Source: an uncultured Lachnospiraceae bacterium
GTDB lineage: Bacteria > Bacillota > Clostridia > Lachnospirales > Lachnospiraceae
Assembly (NCBI GenBank): GCA_910587305.1
Contig: CAJUKV010000013.1
Location: forward strand, 20,092 to 84,091
DNA: 64,000 bases
Reading direction: 5' to 3'
The first letter of the stretch is position 1. Each line of letters starts with the position of its first letter. Positions 26,551 through 34,947 of this stretch are shown here, piece by piece. The translations under genes were made by a program, and so were the position numbers. The notes under the pieces were generated by a model. It had not been told where the DNA came from. It searched no databases and saw nothing but the letters and a program-made list of their open reading frames with translations.

Positions 26551-27177
26551 TCATATTCCTATCGGTGTGCCAATCTGACCCATCATATCATGACCTAAAT
26601 GCGGTCTTTTATATCCATAGCTGCGAGAAGAACCAAAGTCGTCATAATCGCTGTACTCAAATCCCTTGGCAATAGGAGAAAATGCTTTCAGTCCATATAC
26701 CTTTTTCCAGGTTTTCCCTCCCTGTTCGTTTTCCTGTTCTATCTCGTATTCCCCCACCATGCCCCCAAGAACTGTCTCGTAAGCTTCGTAGTAATAGTCG
26801 TAATATTTCATATCCTTTGTAAGCCCCGCCATTGTGGTTTCGCCTTCCGAGAGCTCCGCCGCCAGCTTTTGGATGAGAGAAATACTGCTTTTATCAAAAT
26901 TTCCGCCTTTTTTAGCTCCGGCATAAGCAAGAAGTTCAATCCAGTTAAGATGTACCGGGGATTCATAGCTTTGCACATCCAAATCATAGGCGGTACATAA
27001 AGCCTCATAGGTAACATTAAAGTCCACCCATTTTATGTAGTTCCCATTTGTACCGGCCGCCACCTCAATGGCATTTGGTTCCTCTGTCCGGAAATTCCGG
27101 CTTTCTATCATGAGGCAGACTGCTGCAAGGAGAAGGCAGCATATTAGAACAGATATTTGATAACGCACGTTTTTCAT
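26551..27177 (-). pseudogene. N-terminal part of the split M23 metallopeptidase gene
   Basis: The frame starts at 27177 behind GGGAG and encodes a signal anchor (QISVLICCLLLAAVCLMIES). A domain before the catalytic core follows (NGNYIKWVDFNVTYEALCTA...), then the start of the M23 core, FEYSDYDDFGSSRSYGYKRP followed by HLGHDMMGQIGTPI. The zinc ligands His and Asp of HLGHD are here, whereas the HLH ligand is in the C-terminal part at 22408-22879. After TPI three foreign residues and a stop follow. The product would be an exported, inactive fragment unless the 3.7-kb element excises. Confidence 0.85.
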
Positions 27178-27286
27178 ATTAATCTCCCATGCTCTCAATA
27201 ACTTCCACATTCAGATGTGAGCACTAATTCGTTGTAACTTTTCCATTGCCAACCTGTGTAATTATGGTATTTTTAATAAAAACAGG

Positions 27287-27556
27287 TTACAAAAAGATAT
27301 GAAAAACAACTGTAATATATTCATGGCGTTTACAAATTAGCTGGGATAAGGAATTCCTGTCATTCATTTGTTCCATAACCTTTTGACAGCCCTCCTCAAG
27401 CGCCGCTTTCTCAACGTATTTCCATTCTATGACGATGCCAATTTCCTTATCCTCAGTCTCTACGCTAATATCGCTGTAGTCCTCGCCGGGCTTGGCATTT
27501 GACTTGCCTTTCGTTCCATGGACAATATAACTCCATTTCTCCAACGGAGTGCGCAT
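27287..27556 (-). pseudogene. Fragment of a PD-(D/E)XK nuclease-domain protein
   Basis: The phrase EDKEIGIVIEWKYVEKAALE followed by EGCQKVMEQM is the C-terminal PD-(D/E)XK motif seen in large AAA-ATPase/nuclease proteins common in Lachnospiraceae and Bacteroidales. Everything upstream of it is missing and the normal end is replaced. The frame overlaps the pepT stop and lacks a clear ribosome site. It is probably a relic. Confidence 0.55.
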
Positions 27557-27588
27557 TCCTGATCCATGAATAGTAATAAAAATACTCC

Positions 27589-28821
27589 TCAAAAACAGCC
27601 ATATTTCACCGCAAGCTTAATCAAAAGCTCCGTCACCTTCTCCATGGACTGGACGCAGGCATATTCAAAGCGGCTGTGATAATTAGCCCCTCCGGTGCAC
27701 AGATTCGGACAGGGCAGCCCCATATAAGACAGTCGCGCCCCGTCGGTTCCGCCACGAATAGGGTTCACCCTGGGTTCTACCCCTAACTCCTTTAAAGCTG
27801 CGGCGGCATTTTCCATAAGATGTCCGTAAGGTGCAAGCGCCTCTTTCATATTATAGTAAGAATCCGTTATGACGGCCTCCACCGTTCCCTTGCCATACTT
27901 TTGTTCCAAAAACTCCGCACACTTTACAAAGAAAGCCTTCTTTTCCTCAAAAAGCTCTTTCTTATGGTCACGGATGATGTACTCCGCAGTAGTTTCCTCC
28001 ACATTTCCGCTGATGCCGTCCAAATGGAAAAACCCTTCGTACCCTTCCGTGTACATGGGATTCTGGAACGCAGGCAAAAGGCTCTGAAACTCCTGGGCCA
28101 CCAAGATAGAATTGATCATCTTTCCCTTGGCGCTGCCCGGATGGACGCTGCGGCCATGTACGATAAGCTTTGCCCCGGCGGCATTAAAGGTTTCATCCTC
28201 TAACTCCCCTAACTCTCCCCCATCTACCGTAAAAGCAAAGTCCGCTCCAAACAATTTTACATCAAAATGATCCGTTCCCGCTCCGATTTCTTCATCAGGC
28301 GTAAAGCCCAGCCGGATCTTTCCATGCTTAATCTCCGGATGCGTGAGCAAATGCTCCGCCATGGCCATAATTTCGGCGACTCCCGCTTTGTCGTCAGCCC
28401 CTAGCAGGGTGGTGCCGTCCGTAACGATCAAATCCTGGCCCTTCAGCTTCCTAATCTCCGGAAAGTCCGCCGTCCGCAGCAGAATATTTTTTTCTTCGTT
28501 CAGCACAATATCCCCGCCGTCATACTGCTCTACGATTCGGGGTTTTACACCGGCTCCGGTTACTGCCGGGGAAGTGTCCATGTGAGCGATAAACCCTAAC
28601 ACAGGGGCGCTTTCACATTCCGGCGATGCCGGAACGGAGGCGTAAACGTAGCAGCGCTCCTTGTCATAAGTAATCTCATCCGCTCCCATTTCCGTCAACT
28701 GCTTTACCAGCAAGCCGGCAAGGTTATGCTGCTTGTCCGTACTGGGCGTTTTGCCGCCGGTTTCATCAGATTGTGTGTCGATCGCTGCATATTGCAGGAA
28801 ATTTTGAATTGTCTTTGTCAT
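27589..28821 (-). CDS. pepT: Peptidase T (tripeptide aminopeptidase)
   Basis: A 410-residue M20B zinc exopeptidase removing N-terminal residues from tripeptides in the cytoplasm. Metal-binding motifs are in place: HMDTSP (about 80), GADDKAG (about 141) and PDEEIGAGTDHFD (about 176). The C-terminal stretch NPIRGGTDGARLSYMGLPCP also fits. Length is normal. The start is at 28821 with GAGG six bases upstream; the frame extends to 28881 through repeat DNA without a site. Confidence 0.95.
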   Translation of the reverse strand: MTKTIQNFLQYAAIDTQSDETGGKTPSTDKQHNLAGLLVKQLTEMGADEITYDKERCYVYASVPASPECESAPVLGFIAHMDTSPAVTGAGVKPRIVEQYDGGDIVLNEEKNILLRTADFPEIRKLKGQDLIVTDGTTLLGADDKAGVAEIMAMAEHLLTHPEIKHGKIRLGFTPDEEIGAGTDHFDVKLFGADFAFTVDGGELGELEDETFNAAGAKLIVHGRSVHPGSAKGKMINSILVAQEFQSLLPAFQNPMYTEGYEGFFHLDGISGNVEETTAEYIIRDHKKELFEEKKAFFVKCAEFLEQKYGKGTVEAVITDSYYNMKEALAPYGHLMENAAAALKELGVEPRVNPIRGGTDGARLSYMGLPCPNLCTGGANYHSRFEYACVQSMEKVTELLIKLAVKYGCF

Positions 28822-28827
28822 ATATTT

Positions 28828-28942
28828 CCTCATTTCTGCGAGGTGAACGAAGTTCACCTTTGCTTTATTTGCACATATCAAGTTTGTGGATGCAGCGCAG
28901 ACACAAACTTGTAAGTGAAAGGTTGAAAACCTTTCACTCTTC
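28828..28942. repeat. D-family direct repeat, copy 1
   Basis: About 113 bases nearly identical to 30049-30162. It contains the hairpins GAGGTGAACGAAGTTCACCT, AAGTTTGTGG...CACAAACTT and GTGAAAGGTTGAAAACCTTT. It lies directly upstream of pepT. Confidence 0.75.
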
Positions 28943-28943
28943 C

Positions 28944-29085
28944 CAACATGCCGCTTTGCGGCACAAACAATACATGAATTATTTCAGAAGAATCGCCCAA
29001 GGCGATTCTTCGAGAGATGACTTAGATTTTCTTAGGCGGCGTCCTTTGACGCCTTAGAAAATCTTCATCTCTTCTTCACACTTAT
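28944..29085. repeat. R-family palindromic repeat
   Basis: Contains CAACATGCCGCTTTGCGGCA, GAATCGCCCAAGGCGATTCT and CTTAGGCGGCG...CGCCTTAGAAAATC. Same order of hairpins as 20440-20612 and 49258-49372. With the D1 repeat it fills the 28822-29199 gap; a further small palindrome (TATCGCAAGCTACGCTTGCG) lies near 29096. Confidence 0.65.
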
Positions 29086-29199
29086 ACCTCCTGCATATCG
29101 CAAGCTACGCTTGCGATACTGCCACCAATAAAGAGTTTGGAAGTTTATTTCCAAACTTTTTCCTCTTTTCTATCAATACTTTCGCTTTCAAAAAATTCT

Positions 29200-29976
29200 T
29201 TAGAAGCAGGTAAACGCCCCGTCAATGATAAAATCGGATCCCGTTGTAAAGGTGCTGGTATCGCCCGCTAAGTATACGCAGATGGATTCCAGTTCCTCCG
29301 GCGTCCCCATTCTTCCCATAGGAGCCATAGCGTTCCACTTCTCAATCAGCGGAATCAGCGTGGGGGAATTCAGGGTCAGCTCTGTCCCAATATACCCGGG
29401 GCTCAGGCTGTTGACACGCACGCCGCGCTTTGCCCACTCAATTGCCAGCGATTTGGTAAGCTGAATCACCGCCGCTTTTGAGGCGTTGTATGCGCACTGG
29501 GGCTGAGGCACGTTCACAATATGCCCCGACATGGAAGCCGTATTGATAATGGAACCGCCCCCATGAGCTAACATATATTTTCCGGCGGCAATATCCGTAA
29601 GGAATACCCCGTTCAAGTTAACATTCATCACTTTGTTCCACTGCTCATAGGTCATTTCCTCCGCAGGGACATTGATGCAGATACCGGCATTGTTATGGCA
29701 GAAATCAAGTCCTCCCAATTCCTCTACGACCCGGGTAACCATTGCGTCCACCTGTTCCTTATCGGTGCAGTCCGTCTTAATGGCAATCACCTTTCTGCCT
29801 GTCTTTTCCGCAATCTCGCCGGCCGTTCTTTGAGCCTCCTCTAAATCAATGTCCACGATCGCCACATCGGCGCCGGCCTCCGCAAAGGCCGTGGCCGTGC
29901 ACTTGCCAATCCCCCTTGCAGCTCCTGTTACGAATCCCTTTTTTCCATCCAGTCTCATTTTTTCAATAATACCCAT
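29200..29976 (-). CDS. Short-chain dehydrogenase/reductase (SDR), polyol or sugar type
   Basis: A 258-residue classical SDR. The cofactor motif is TGAARGIG (about 15-22). An NNAG motif (CHNNAG), catalytic Ser in IINTASMSG and Tyr-x-x-x-Lys in YNASKAAVIQ are present. The C terminus DGAFTCF resembles SDRs acting on ketoses or polyols such as sorbose or arabinitol, but the substrate is not determined. The start at 29976 follows AAAAGGAG. It is a single gene. Confidence 0.85.
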   Translation of the reverse strand: MGIIEKMRLDGKKGFVTGAARGIGKCTATAFAEAGADVAIVDIDLEEAQRTAGEIAEKTGRKVIAIKTDCTDKEQVDAMVTRVVEELGGLDFCHNNAGICINVPAEEMTYEQWNKVMNVNLNGVFLTDIAAGKYMLAHGGGSIINTASMSGHIVNVPQPQCAYNASKAAVIQLTKSLAIEWAKRGVRVNSLSPGYIGTELTLNSPTLIPLIEKWNAMAPMGRMGTPEELESICVYLAGDTSTFTTGSDFIIDGAFTCF

Positions 29977-30048
29977 AGCTTCTTCTCCTTTTCCCTTTAT
30001 TTTATAATAGTATAGCAGAACCAAATGTATTTAATCTATCATGTTTCA

Positions 30049-30162
30049 CCTCATTTCTGCGAGGTGAACGAAGTTCACCTTTGCTTTATTTGCGCATATC
30101 GAGTTTGTGGATGCAGCACAGACACAAACTTGTGAGTGAAAGGTTGAAAGCCTTTCACTCTT
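30049..30162. repeat. D-family direct repeat, copy 2
   Basis: Matches 28828-28942 in the same orientation with few differences. It lies upstream of the SDR gene, as copy 1 lies upstream of pepT. The remaining 30163-30349 sequence shows no gene. Confidence 0.75.
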
Positions 30163-30349
30163 TGCATCACCATTCGATACGAATCTTATTTTTACTTACA
30201 AAATACTCCCTATCCATTTTGATAAATTTCTGTCACTGATTTGGGGAAGTCCGGGAGCAAATCTTCCCTGCTCTCCTCTCACGGCTTCTTCTTCCAACTT
30301 TTTCTGTTTCCGCTTGCCACAGGGCCAAGGCCCGGCAGTCCTGCCACCC

Positions 30350-31561
30350 TCACGCATAAACAAATTCCCGTTGAATCACGAAACTTAAAAAAAACAAAAA
30401 TATATCCACCGGTATTTTCACAAGTACCTCGGCCCCGCCAAAGAGGGGATAAAGCATTCCCACTAAAAAGGCGCTTAAGGACATCTGCACCACTGCCAGC
30501 AACGCGTAGCGCGGCAGGGTATTTTTTATGGGACTGTCGCTTTGAAATACCATCTTTAAATTAAGCAGATAATTATAAAGCGCTGACAGAATCCTTGCAA
30601 GCACCGTCGCCGCCGTAATATACGTGATTCCTCCCCATCGCATACCTCTCATAACAAAGCACAGCATAGAAAAAAGCACCAAATCCACCACACTGGACGA
30701 CAGGGATGAAAAAAGAAATTTACCAAAAATCATATATATTTTGAACGAATCTTTGATCGGGTTAAAATGGCTTGTTTTATTCTCTTCTATATAAATCGTT
30801 TGAATCGGTACTTCCAGAATAGGTACATGTCTGCTTTTCGTTTCAAGCAGCATATTTGTCTCAAACTCAAACCGCTCTCCTTTCACCATCAAAAGCTGCT
30901 CCATAAAAGAAGCAGGAATCCCCCGAAGCCCTGTCTGAGTATCGGAAACGGTAATCCCTGTCAGATATTTCATCACAACCCGGGTACATTTATTTCCAAA
31001 TTCCGATCGGGCAGGCACGTCGTTCCCCTCAAAACACCTGCATCCCAAAATCAAAGAATCGGGATGGGCAATCAACGCGTCCACACAGGCCAGAATGCAC
31101 TCCGGCGAATGCTGACCGTCCGAATCCGCCGTAATGGCCCCCGGCAGCGCGCCGCATACTTTCAAAATATCACCCTCTTGCAGCCTGTCTCGCTCTTGCA
31201 ATGTATCTCGCTCCTGCAGCATCCCGCGCTCTTGTAACGTGTCTCGCTCCTGCAGCATCCCACGCTCTTGTAATGTGTCTCGCTCCTGCGGTGTACAAAA
31301 TTCCTGCAGGCAGTAGTTAAATGCTGTTTTTAATGCGCGTCCTTTTCCCTGGTTCACCGCATGATGCAAAACCACACATCCGTACACATCTTCCGCTTCT
31401 TTAAAAAAGTGTGCGTATTCTTTCCCGCTCCCATCATCCACCAAAATAATATTTTGAAATCCTGTCTCTCTTAATTTTTTTAACAGTCCGGGAAGCTTTT
31501 CGTCCGGTTCATAGGATGGAATAATAATCGGCACTTTCCATCTTATTTCTTTTTGCTCCAT
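30350..31561 (-). CDS. Glycosyltransferase family 2 fused to GtrA-like membrane domain
   Basis: A 403-residue protein. The N-terminal GT2 domain (VPIIIPSYEPDEKLPGLLKK, IILVDDGSG, ITADSDGQHSPE) resembles polyprenyl-phosphate mannosyl or glucosyl transferases. The C-terminal 130 residues are a four-helix GtrA-like domain (FGKFLFSSLSSSVVDLVLFS). Together they probably transfer a sugar to a lipid carrier and flip it for cell-surface glycosylation. Within the GT2 domain, between NQGKGRALKTAFNY and the DxD region, sits a run of seven-residue repeats (LQERDT/GM) not normal for the family. The start at 31561 follows AAAGGAGC. It is followed in tandem after a polytopic membrane protein, probably one operon. 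Confidence 0.88.
   Translation of the reverse strand: MEQKEIRWKVPIIIPSYEPDEKLPGLLKKLRETGFQNIILVDDGSGKEYAHFFKEAEDVYGCVVLHHAVNQGKGRALKTAFNYCLQEFCTPQERDTLQERGMLQERDTLQERGMLQERDTLQERDRLQEGDILKVCGALPGAITADSDGQHSPECILACVDALIAHPDSLILGCRCFEGNDVPARSEFGNKCTRVVMKYLTGITVSDTQTGLRGIPASFMEQLLMVKGERFEFETNMLLETKSRHVPILEVPIQTIYIEENKTSHFNPIKDSFKIYMIFGKFLFSSLSSSVVDLVLFSMLCFVMRGMRWGGITYITAATVLARILSALYNYLLNLKMVFQSDSPIKNTLPRYALLAVVQMSLSAFLVGMLYPLFGGAEVLVKIPVDIFLFFLSFVIQREFVYA
31186..31300 (-). repeat. 21-bp in-frame minisatellite inside the GT2 gene
   Basis: Alternating units related to GTCTCGCTCTTGCAATGTAT and GCATCCCGCGCTCTTGTAAC encode QERDTLQERGML repeats (about five to six heptads). The unit is 21 bases, so changes in number keep the frame. 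Confidence 0.85.
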
Positions 31562-31649
31562 ATTGATAACGTGCTCCTTTCGTGACTTGTAAATCTGCGC
31601 CTTCAAGCATAAATTTATGCTTAACAAAGTCATCCGGCAGACTGATTTT

Positions 31650-33566
31650 TCAATCTGATCCCGTCGCTTTTACAAGCCTCATTCCATCGCCTTCCCCCAC
31701 TGCCCGGTACAGGCAGCCATATGTAAATTCTCCTCCCTCTACAAAAGGCGCAAACAATTCTTCTCCCTCGCCTTTCAGGGCATCCACATACAAAAAACCG
31801 GCATGGGCGTCTTCAACCGCTTTTACAATCTCCTCACTTCCCATCACGGCCGTGTCCACACTCCCATACATCACCGATACCGGCGCCGCTTCAAAGCTTA
31901 TATACGTATTCCGCACCCAGCTGATATCTGAAACGTCCCTTAAATACAGCACTCTCCCAATACTTTTTTTCTCTCCGGCTCCCACTGCCTGCAGGAAAAC
32001 TTCGGCGCCATCATCTATCATTTCCTCCCGCTGTGCCATCACGTCCTGCACATTTTCTCTGTAACCAACCAGTCCCCTGTATGCGCTCGTATAATCTGTG
32101 GTTAAAAAGACAAACGCCATGCAAAGAACCGCCCCCACTCCCTGCCTTGTTCCATTTAAAATGTAATAAGCCAATAAATACAAACCGCCAATCGTAAAAG
32201 GGGCTCCATATCTTTCAATGGAAGATATCATTCCAAAGGGCTCCAAATATTGGGTTTCAATCGCAAATATGGTCAAATGCCCGAGGAGATTAAAGGCATA
32301 AAACGCCGCTCCTGAAAGCGCAAAAAAGATACCGGTATAAACCGCCGTTTTCCGTTCCAACACGCGGAATCTATAAAGCAGATATAAGGCCAAAAGCAAC
32401 AACAGATATAACCCCACGGGGCTTAAGTCCACCGCTATGGTCTTCCATCTGTGTAGCGGCCAGCAAAAGAACGCTTCCACAAATGCCTTTACCATATCCT
32501 CCTGATAGGCGGGAATATTCATGCTTCCAACAGCCATCTTAAGAGCCGTTCCCGTGAGCTTCGCCACACGCCTGTTTAAAAGGCAAAAGAAAAGCCATGA
32601 CCCCTGTGTCAAGACAGGAAGCAGGATAACTGCCAAAATTCCTTTTCCGTCAGCCCCCCTTCCTTTGCTTTCGTCCCTGCCCTTTTGCTCCCCGCTTCTT
32701 TGTTCTCCGCCTTCTTTTTTATGCGCCAAATACTGGTAGCCGCAGCTGAATATCATGCCAAAAGCCGCCCAGATAAACCCCGTATTTTTGCACAGAACCA
32801 GCACCATCAAAAACAATGCCTGTCTTCCATAATAAAAAAGCTTGTCATGATTTTTATCTACAACGGCAGTCAAAAAAGCTCCGTAAATTACCGCCATAGT
32901 CAGATCCGCGCAGCACCCGTCCAGCCAAAACCCCTCCGCCACCGCCGGAAAAAACCAGAGGGCCGCCGCCCCCAGCGCCATGACAAAAATATTTCTCTTT
33001 TTCATAGTTCTAAGAAGGGGAAAAAGAAACGCAAGGTTCATAAAATAATACCCGGCAAACATCAGCCCTTCCTGAAATTCCGCAGGGTAAAAATGCAAAA
33101 ACCACCACTTCATCATCTGAGTGCCCGGCGGATAATCCCCAAACTCCGCCGCCACATTGGCGTACTTGTGGGCAAATCCGTCTAAATAAAAAAGTGACTT
33201 TACATCCGTAGCCCAAAAATTATAATCATCCCACCAGCTCACCGCCTTGCCGCCCACGCAAAAGCAAACCAAAAACGCCATCCCCAGGGCCGTCAGCGCG
33301 CTTGCGCTAAAAAGCTCCTGCCGGGCATAACCCATGATTTCCCTGCGCTGCTCCTTCGGCTTTTTCATCAGGAAAAACACAGCGGCTATCAATCCTGCAG
33401 CCGCAAGATAATCCGAAAAAGACAGTGCCCTGAAAAAGGAAAGCAAATACAGCAAAAGAACCAGCAAAGAGCAGCCTACCGGAAATGCTTCCACAAACCG
33501 CACCTTAAATTTCCAGGCAATATATAAAATTAGAGTTAAAAATACTTCTACATGAATTCCGGCCAT
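31650..33566 (-). CDS. Polytopic membrane protein, probable GT-C type glycosyltransferase
   Basis: A 638-residue protein with about 11-12 hydrophobic helices and a soluble C-terminal domain of about 110 residues. An acidic pair after the third or fourth helix (SWWDDYNFWATDVKSLFYLD) sits where GT-C enzymes have their catalytic loop, and GDYPPGTQMMKWW also recalls that group. Its position just upstream of the GT2/GtrA gene suggests that it uses the lipid-linked sugar made by that protein to modify a surface polymer. This is inference; an exact family could not be named. No strong ribosome site stands before the ATG at 33566 apart from AAAGGAATATTTTAG. Confidence 0.7.
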   Translation of the reverse strand: MAGIHVEVFLTLILYIAWKFKVRFVEAFPVGCSLLVLLLYLLSFFRALSFSDYLAAAGLIAAVFFLMKKPKEQRREIMGYARQELFSASALTALGMAFLVCFCVGGKAVSWWDDYNFWATDVKSLFYLDGFAHKYANVAAEFGDYPPGTQMMKWWFLHFYPAEFQEGLMFAGYYFMNLAFLFPLLRTMKKRNIFVMALGAAALWFFPAVAEGFWLDGCCADLTMAVIYGAFLTAVVDKNHDKLFYYGRQALFLMVLVLCKNTGFIWAAFGMIFSCGYQYLAHKKEGGEQRSGEQKGRDESKGRGADGKGILAVILLPVLTQGSWLFFCLLNRRVAKLTGTALKMAVGSMNIPAYQEDMVKAFVEAFFCWPLHRWKTIAVDLSPVGLYLLLLLALYLLYRFRVLERKTAVYTGIFFALSGAAFYAFNLLGHLTIFAIETQYLEPFGMISSIERYGAPFTIGGLYLLAYYILNGTRQGVGAVLCMAFVFLTTDYTSAYRGLVGYRENVQDVMAQREEMIDDGAEVFLQAVGAGEKKSIGRVLYLRDVSDISWVRNTYISFEAAPVSVMYGSVDTAVMGSEEIVKAVEDAHAGFLYVDALKGEGEELFAPFVEGGEFTYGCLYRAVGEGDGMRLVKATGSD

Positions 33567-33762
33567 CTAAAATATTCCTTTCATCCAATCATATTATACC
33601 AAACCTCACGGCTTTGTCTACATCCCCGTTGCGGCTACTTTATCAAATCGTAATATTGCTATATTGCTCTACTCGTATATATGATCCTGAGGAAATCTTT
33701 ATGGAAATAAGCCGTAAAACATGGTATACTAATAACGGAAGAAAGCAGGATTGAGGGGAATA

Positions 33763-34083
33763 ATGACGTGCGGAACTTCATCGTTTAGGGCGGAAGCAGA
33801 AGAGGACCTGGAAAAGATTAAAGAGATGGAGGTGCCAGTTATGAGCCGGGCAATCAATGCTTATTATACAATTACCGCTTCGTCAGAGTTTTGCGAAAAA
33901 GAAAGGCTTCGCGCGAAAGCAAGGCATGACGAGGCACAGGCGCTATATAATGCAAGGCGTAAAGCAACAATGGAGAGAAATATTGAAATTGCACGGAATA
34001 TGATAACAGATGGTGAGCCTGTAGAAAAGATTGTCACATATACCGGCCTCACAAAAGAAAGTATTGAGAATTTAAAAGTCTGA
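33763..34083 (+). CDS. Small protein resembling the tail of Rpn/PD-(D/E)XK transposase-like proteins
   Basis: A 106-residue, highly charged, helical protein. Its last 30 residues (ARNMITDGEPVEKIVTYTGL followed by TKESIENL) match the short C-terminal helix-turn-helix-like tail common in Rpn (YhgA-like) nucleases. The nuclease domain itself is absent. GAGGGGAATA precedes the ATG at 33763, and a -10-like TATACT lies at 33724. It may be a genuine small gene or a surviving tail of a larger gene. Confidence 0.55.
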   Translation: MTCGTSSFRAEAEEDLEKIKEMEVPVMSRAINAYYTITASSEFCEKERLRAKARHDEAQALYNARRKATMERNIEIARNMITDGEPVEKIVTYTGLTKESIENLKV

Positions 34084-34098
34084 CCGAATACGAATTGC

Positions 34099-34210
34099 AA
34101 GGGACTGTCGCAAAACGCAGCATTTCTACAATATGAGTTTTCACGTATCCAACTCTTTGGCGTATGGATACCGTATATTGTATGAATCTGCTGTTTTGCA
34201 TCAGCCCCTT
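34099..34210. repeat. M-family palindromic repeat
   Basis: A 112-base imperfect palindrome: AAGGGACTGTCGCAAAACGC at the left, CTGCTGTTTTGCATCAGCCC at the right, with an inner pair ACAATATGAG / CCGTATATTGT. Located 15 bases after the gene ending at 34083, where it could also act as a terminator. Confidence 0.7.
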
Positions 34211-34272
34211 TTTGTATGGAATAACGTATTTATCGGCATTTTCTGTAAAAAATCAGGTGAAGCAACAGGCGA

Positions 34273-34815
34273 TTATCTTTCATTTTTCAGAACGTCAAGC
34301 AGAAAAATATGATATTCTTCATCCAAAATAATTCTTCTAAGGACAGCGTTCACACAATCGTCATTTATCATATTAATATGCATTTCATACTGACGGATCG
34401 CCTCTTTTTCGGCTTCTATATCAGCCGCCAGCATTTTATCAACATTTTCAGGAATTGACAAATACTCCGGCGTCCACATCTTTAAACAGCCGTTGCGTGT
34501 TTTTGCCGAGAAATCAATATCTCCACCCAAAAGGACAATCAACTCTCCCAGCTTTTGCAAATGCATCATTTCCGCCATGGCAATCCCAAGAAGCGTCCTT
34601 GCCATAGAACATCTTTCACCGGCTATACGATTTTCATTGTTGATATACTGCGTAATTGCGGACAGCTCCGATACAAAACCACAGTAATCAACACTTAACA
34701 AATCTGCGTATTCCCTGTTTCTTCTTTGCACCTTGATTTCCGGATAGGGTAAATCCACCATGATAGGCTTCAATCCGGTAAAGCTGCAGTTGTTTGTCAG
34801 GCATCTTTCATCCAT
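34273..34815 (-). CDS. Ferritin-like (rubrerythrin-type) diiron protein
   Basis: A 180-residue four-helix protein with the paired metal-ligand pattern of ferritin-like proteins: ELSAITQYINNENRIAG, AMAEMMHLQKLGELIVLLGG, DIEAEKEAIRQYEMHI and ILDEEYHIFLLDVL supply Glu and ExxH ligands. The N terminus (CLTNNCSFTGLKPIMVDLPY) is unusual. The protein could store iron or remove peroxide. Some spore-coat CotJC-like proteins share this fold. GGAGGATTTAT precedes the ATG. It is a single gene. Confidence 0.75.
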   Translation of the reverse strand: MDERCLTNNCSFTGLKPIMVDLPYPEIKVQRRNREYADLLSVDYCGFVSELSAITQYINNENRIAGERCSMARTLLGIAMAEMMHLQKLGELIVLLGGDIDFSAKTRNGCLKMWTPEYLSIPENVDKMLAADIEAEKEAIRQYEMHINMINDDCVNAVLRRIILDEEYHIFLLDVLKNER

Positions 34816-34947
34816 ATAAATCCTCCATACTGCAAATACCTTAAATATATTCTTATAAAATAATATACTTGGGTTTTCATATTCTGTTACAGTTTTCCGG
34901 GGATAAACAATGCTTTTTCGTTGCTCTACTCATATTTTTTCTCATTA

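Larger units (their letters stand above)
22868..26566. mobile_element. 3.7-kb serine-recombinase element inside an M23 peptidase gene
   Basis: The two peptidase fragments are colinear, and both junctions contain GTGCCAATCTGA (22868-22879 and 26567-26578). Further matching bases surround it (ATTGGC at the left, ATCGGT at the right). Between the copies lie 3699 bases: a small ORF, a large serine recombinase, an AraC regulator, a Q-family repeat, a second small ORF and a terminator. Joining the flanks gives an open frame across the junction (MMGQIGTPIIAIES). This is the pattern left by serine-integrase insertion, with the 12-bp repeats as attL and attR cores. Confidence 0.8.
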
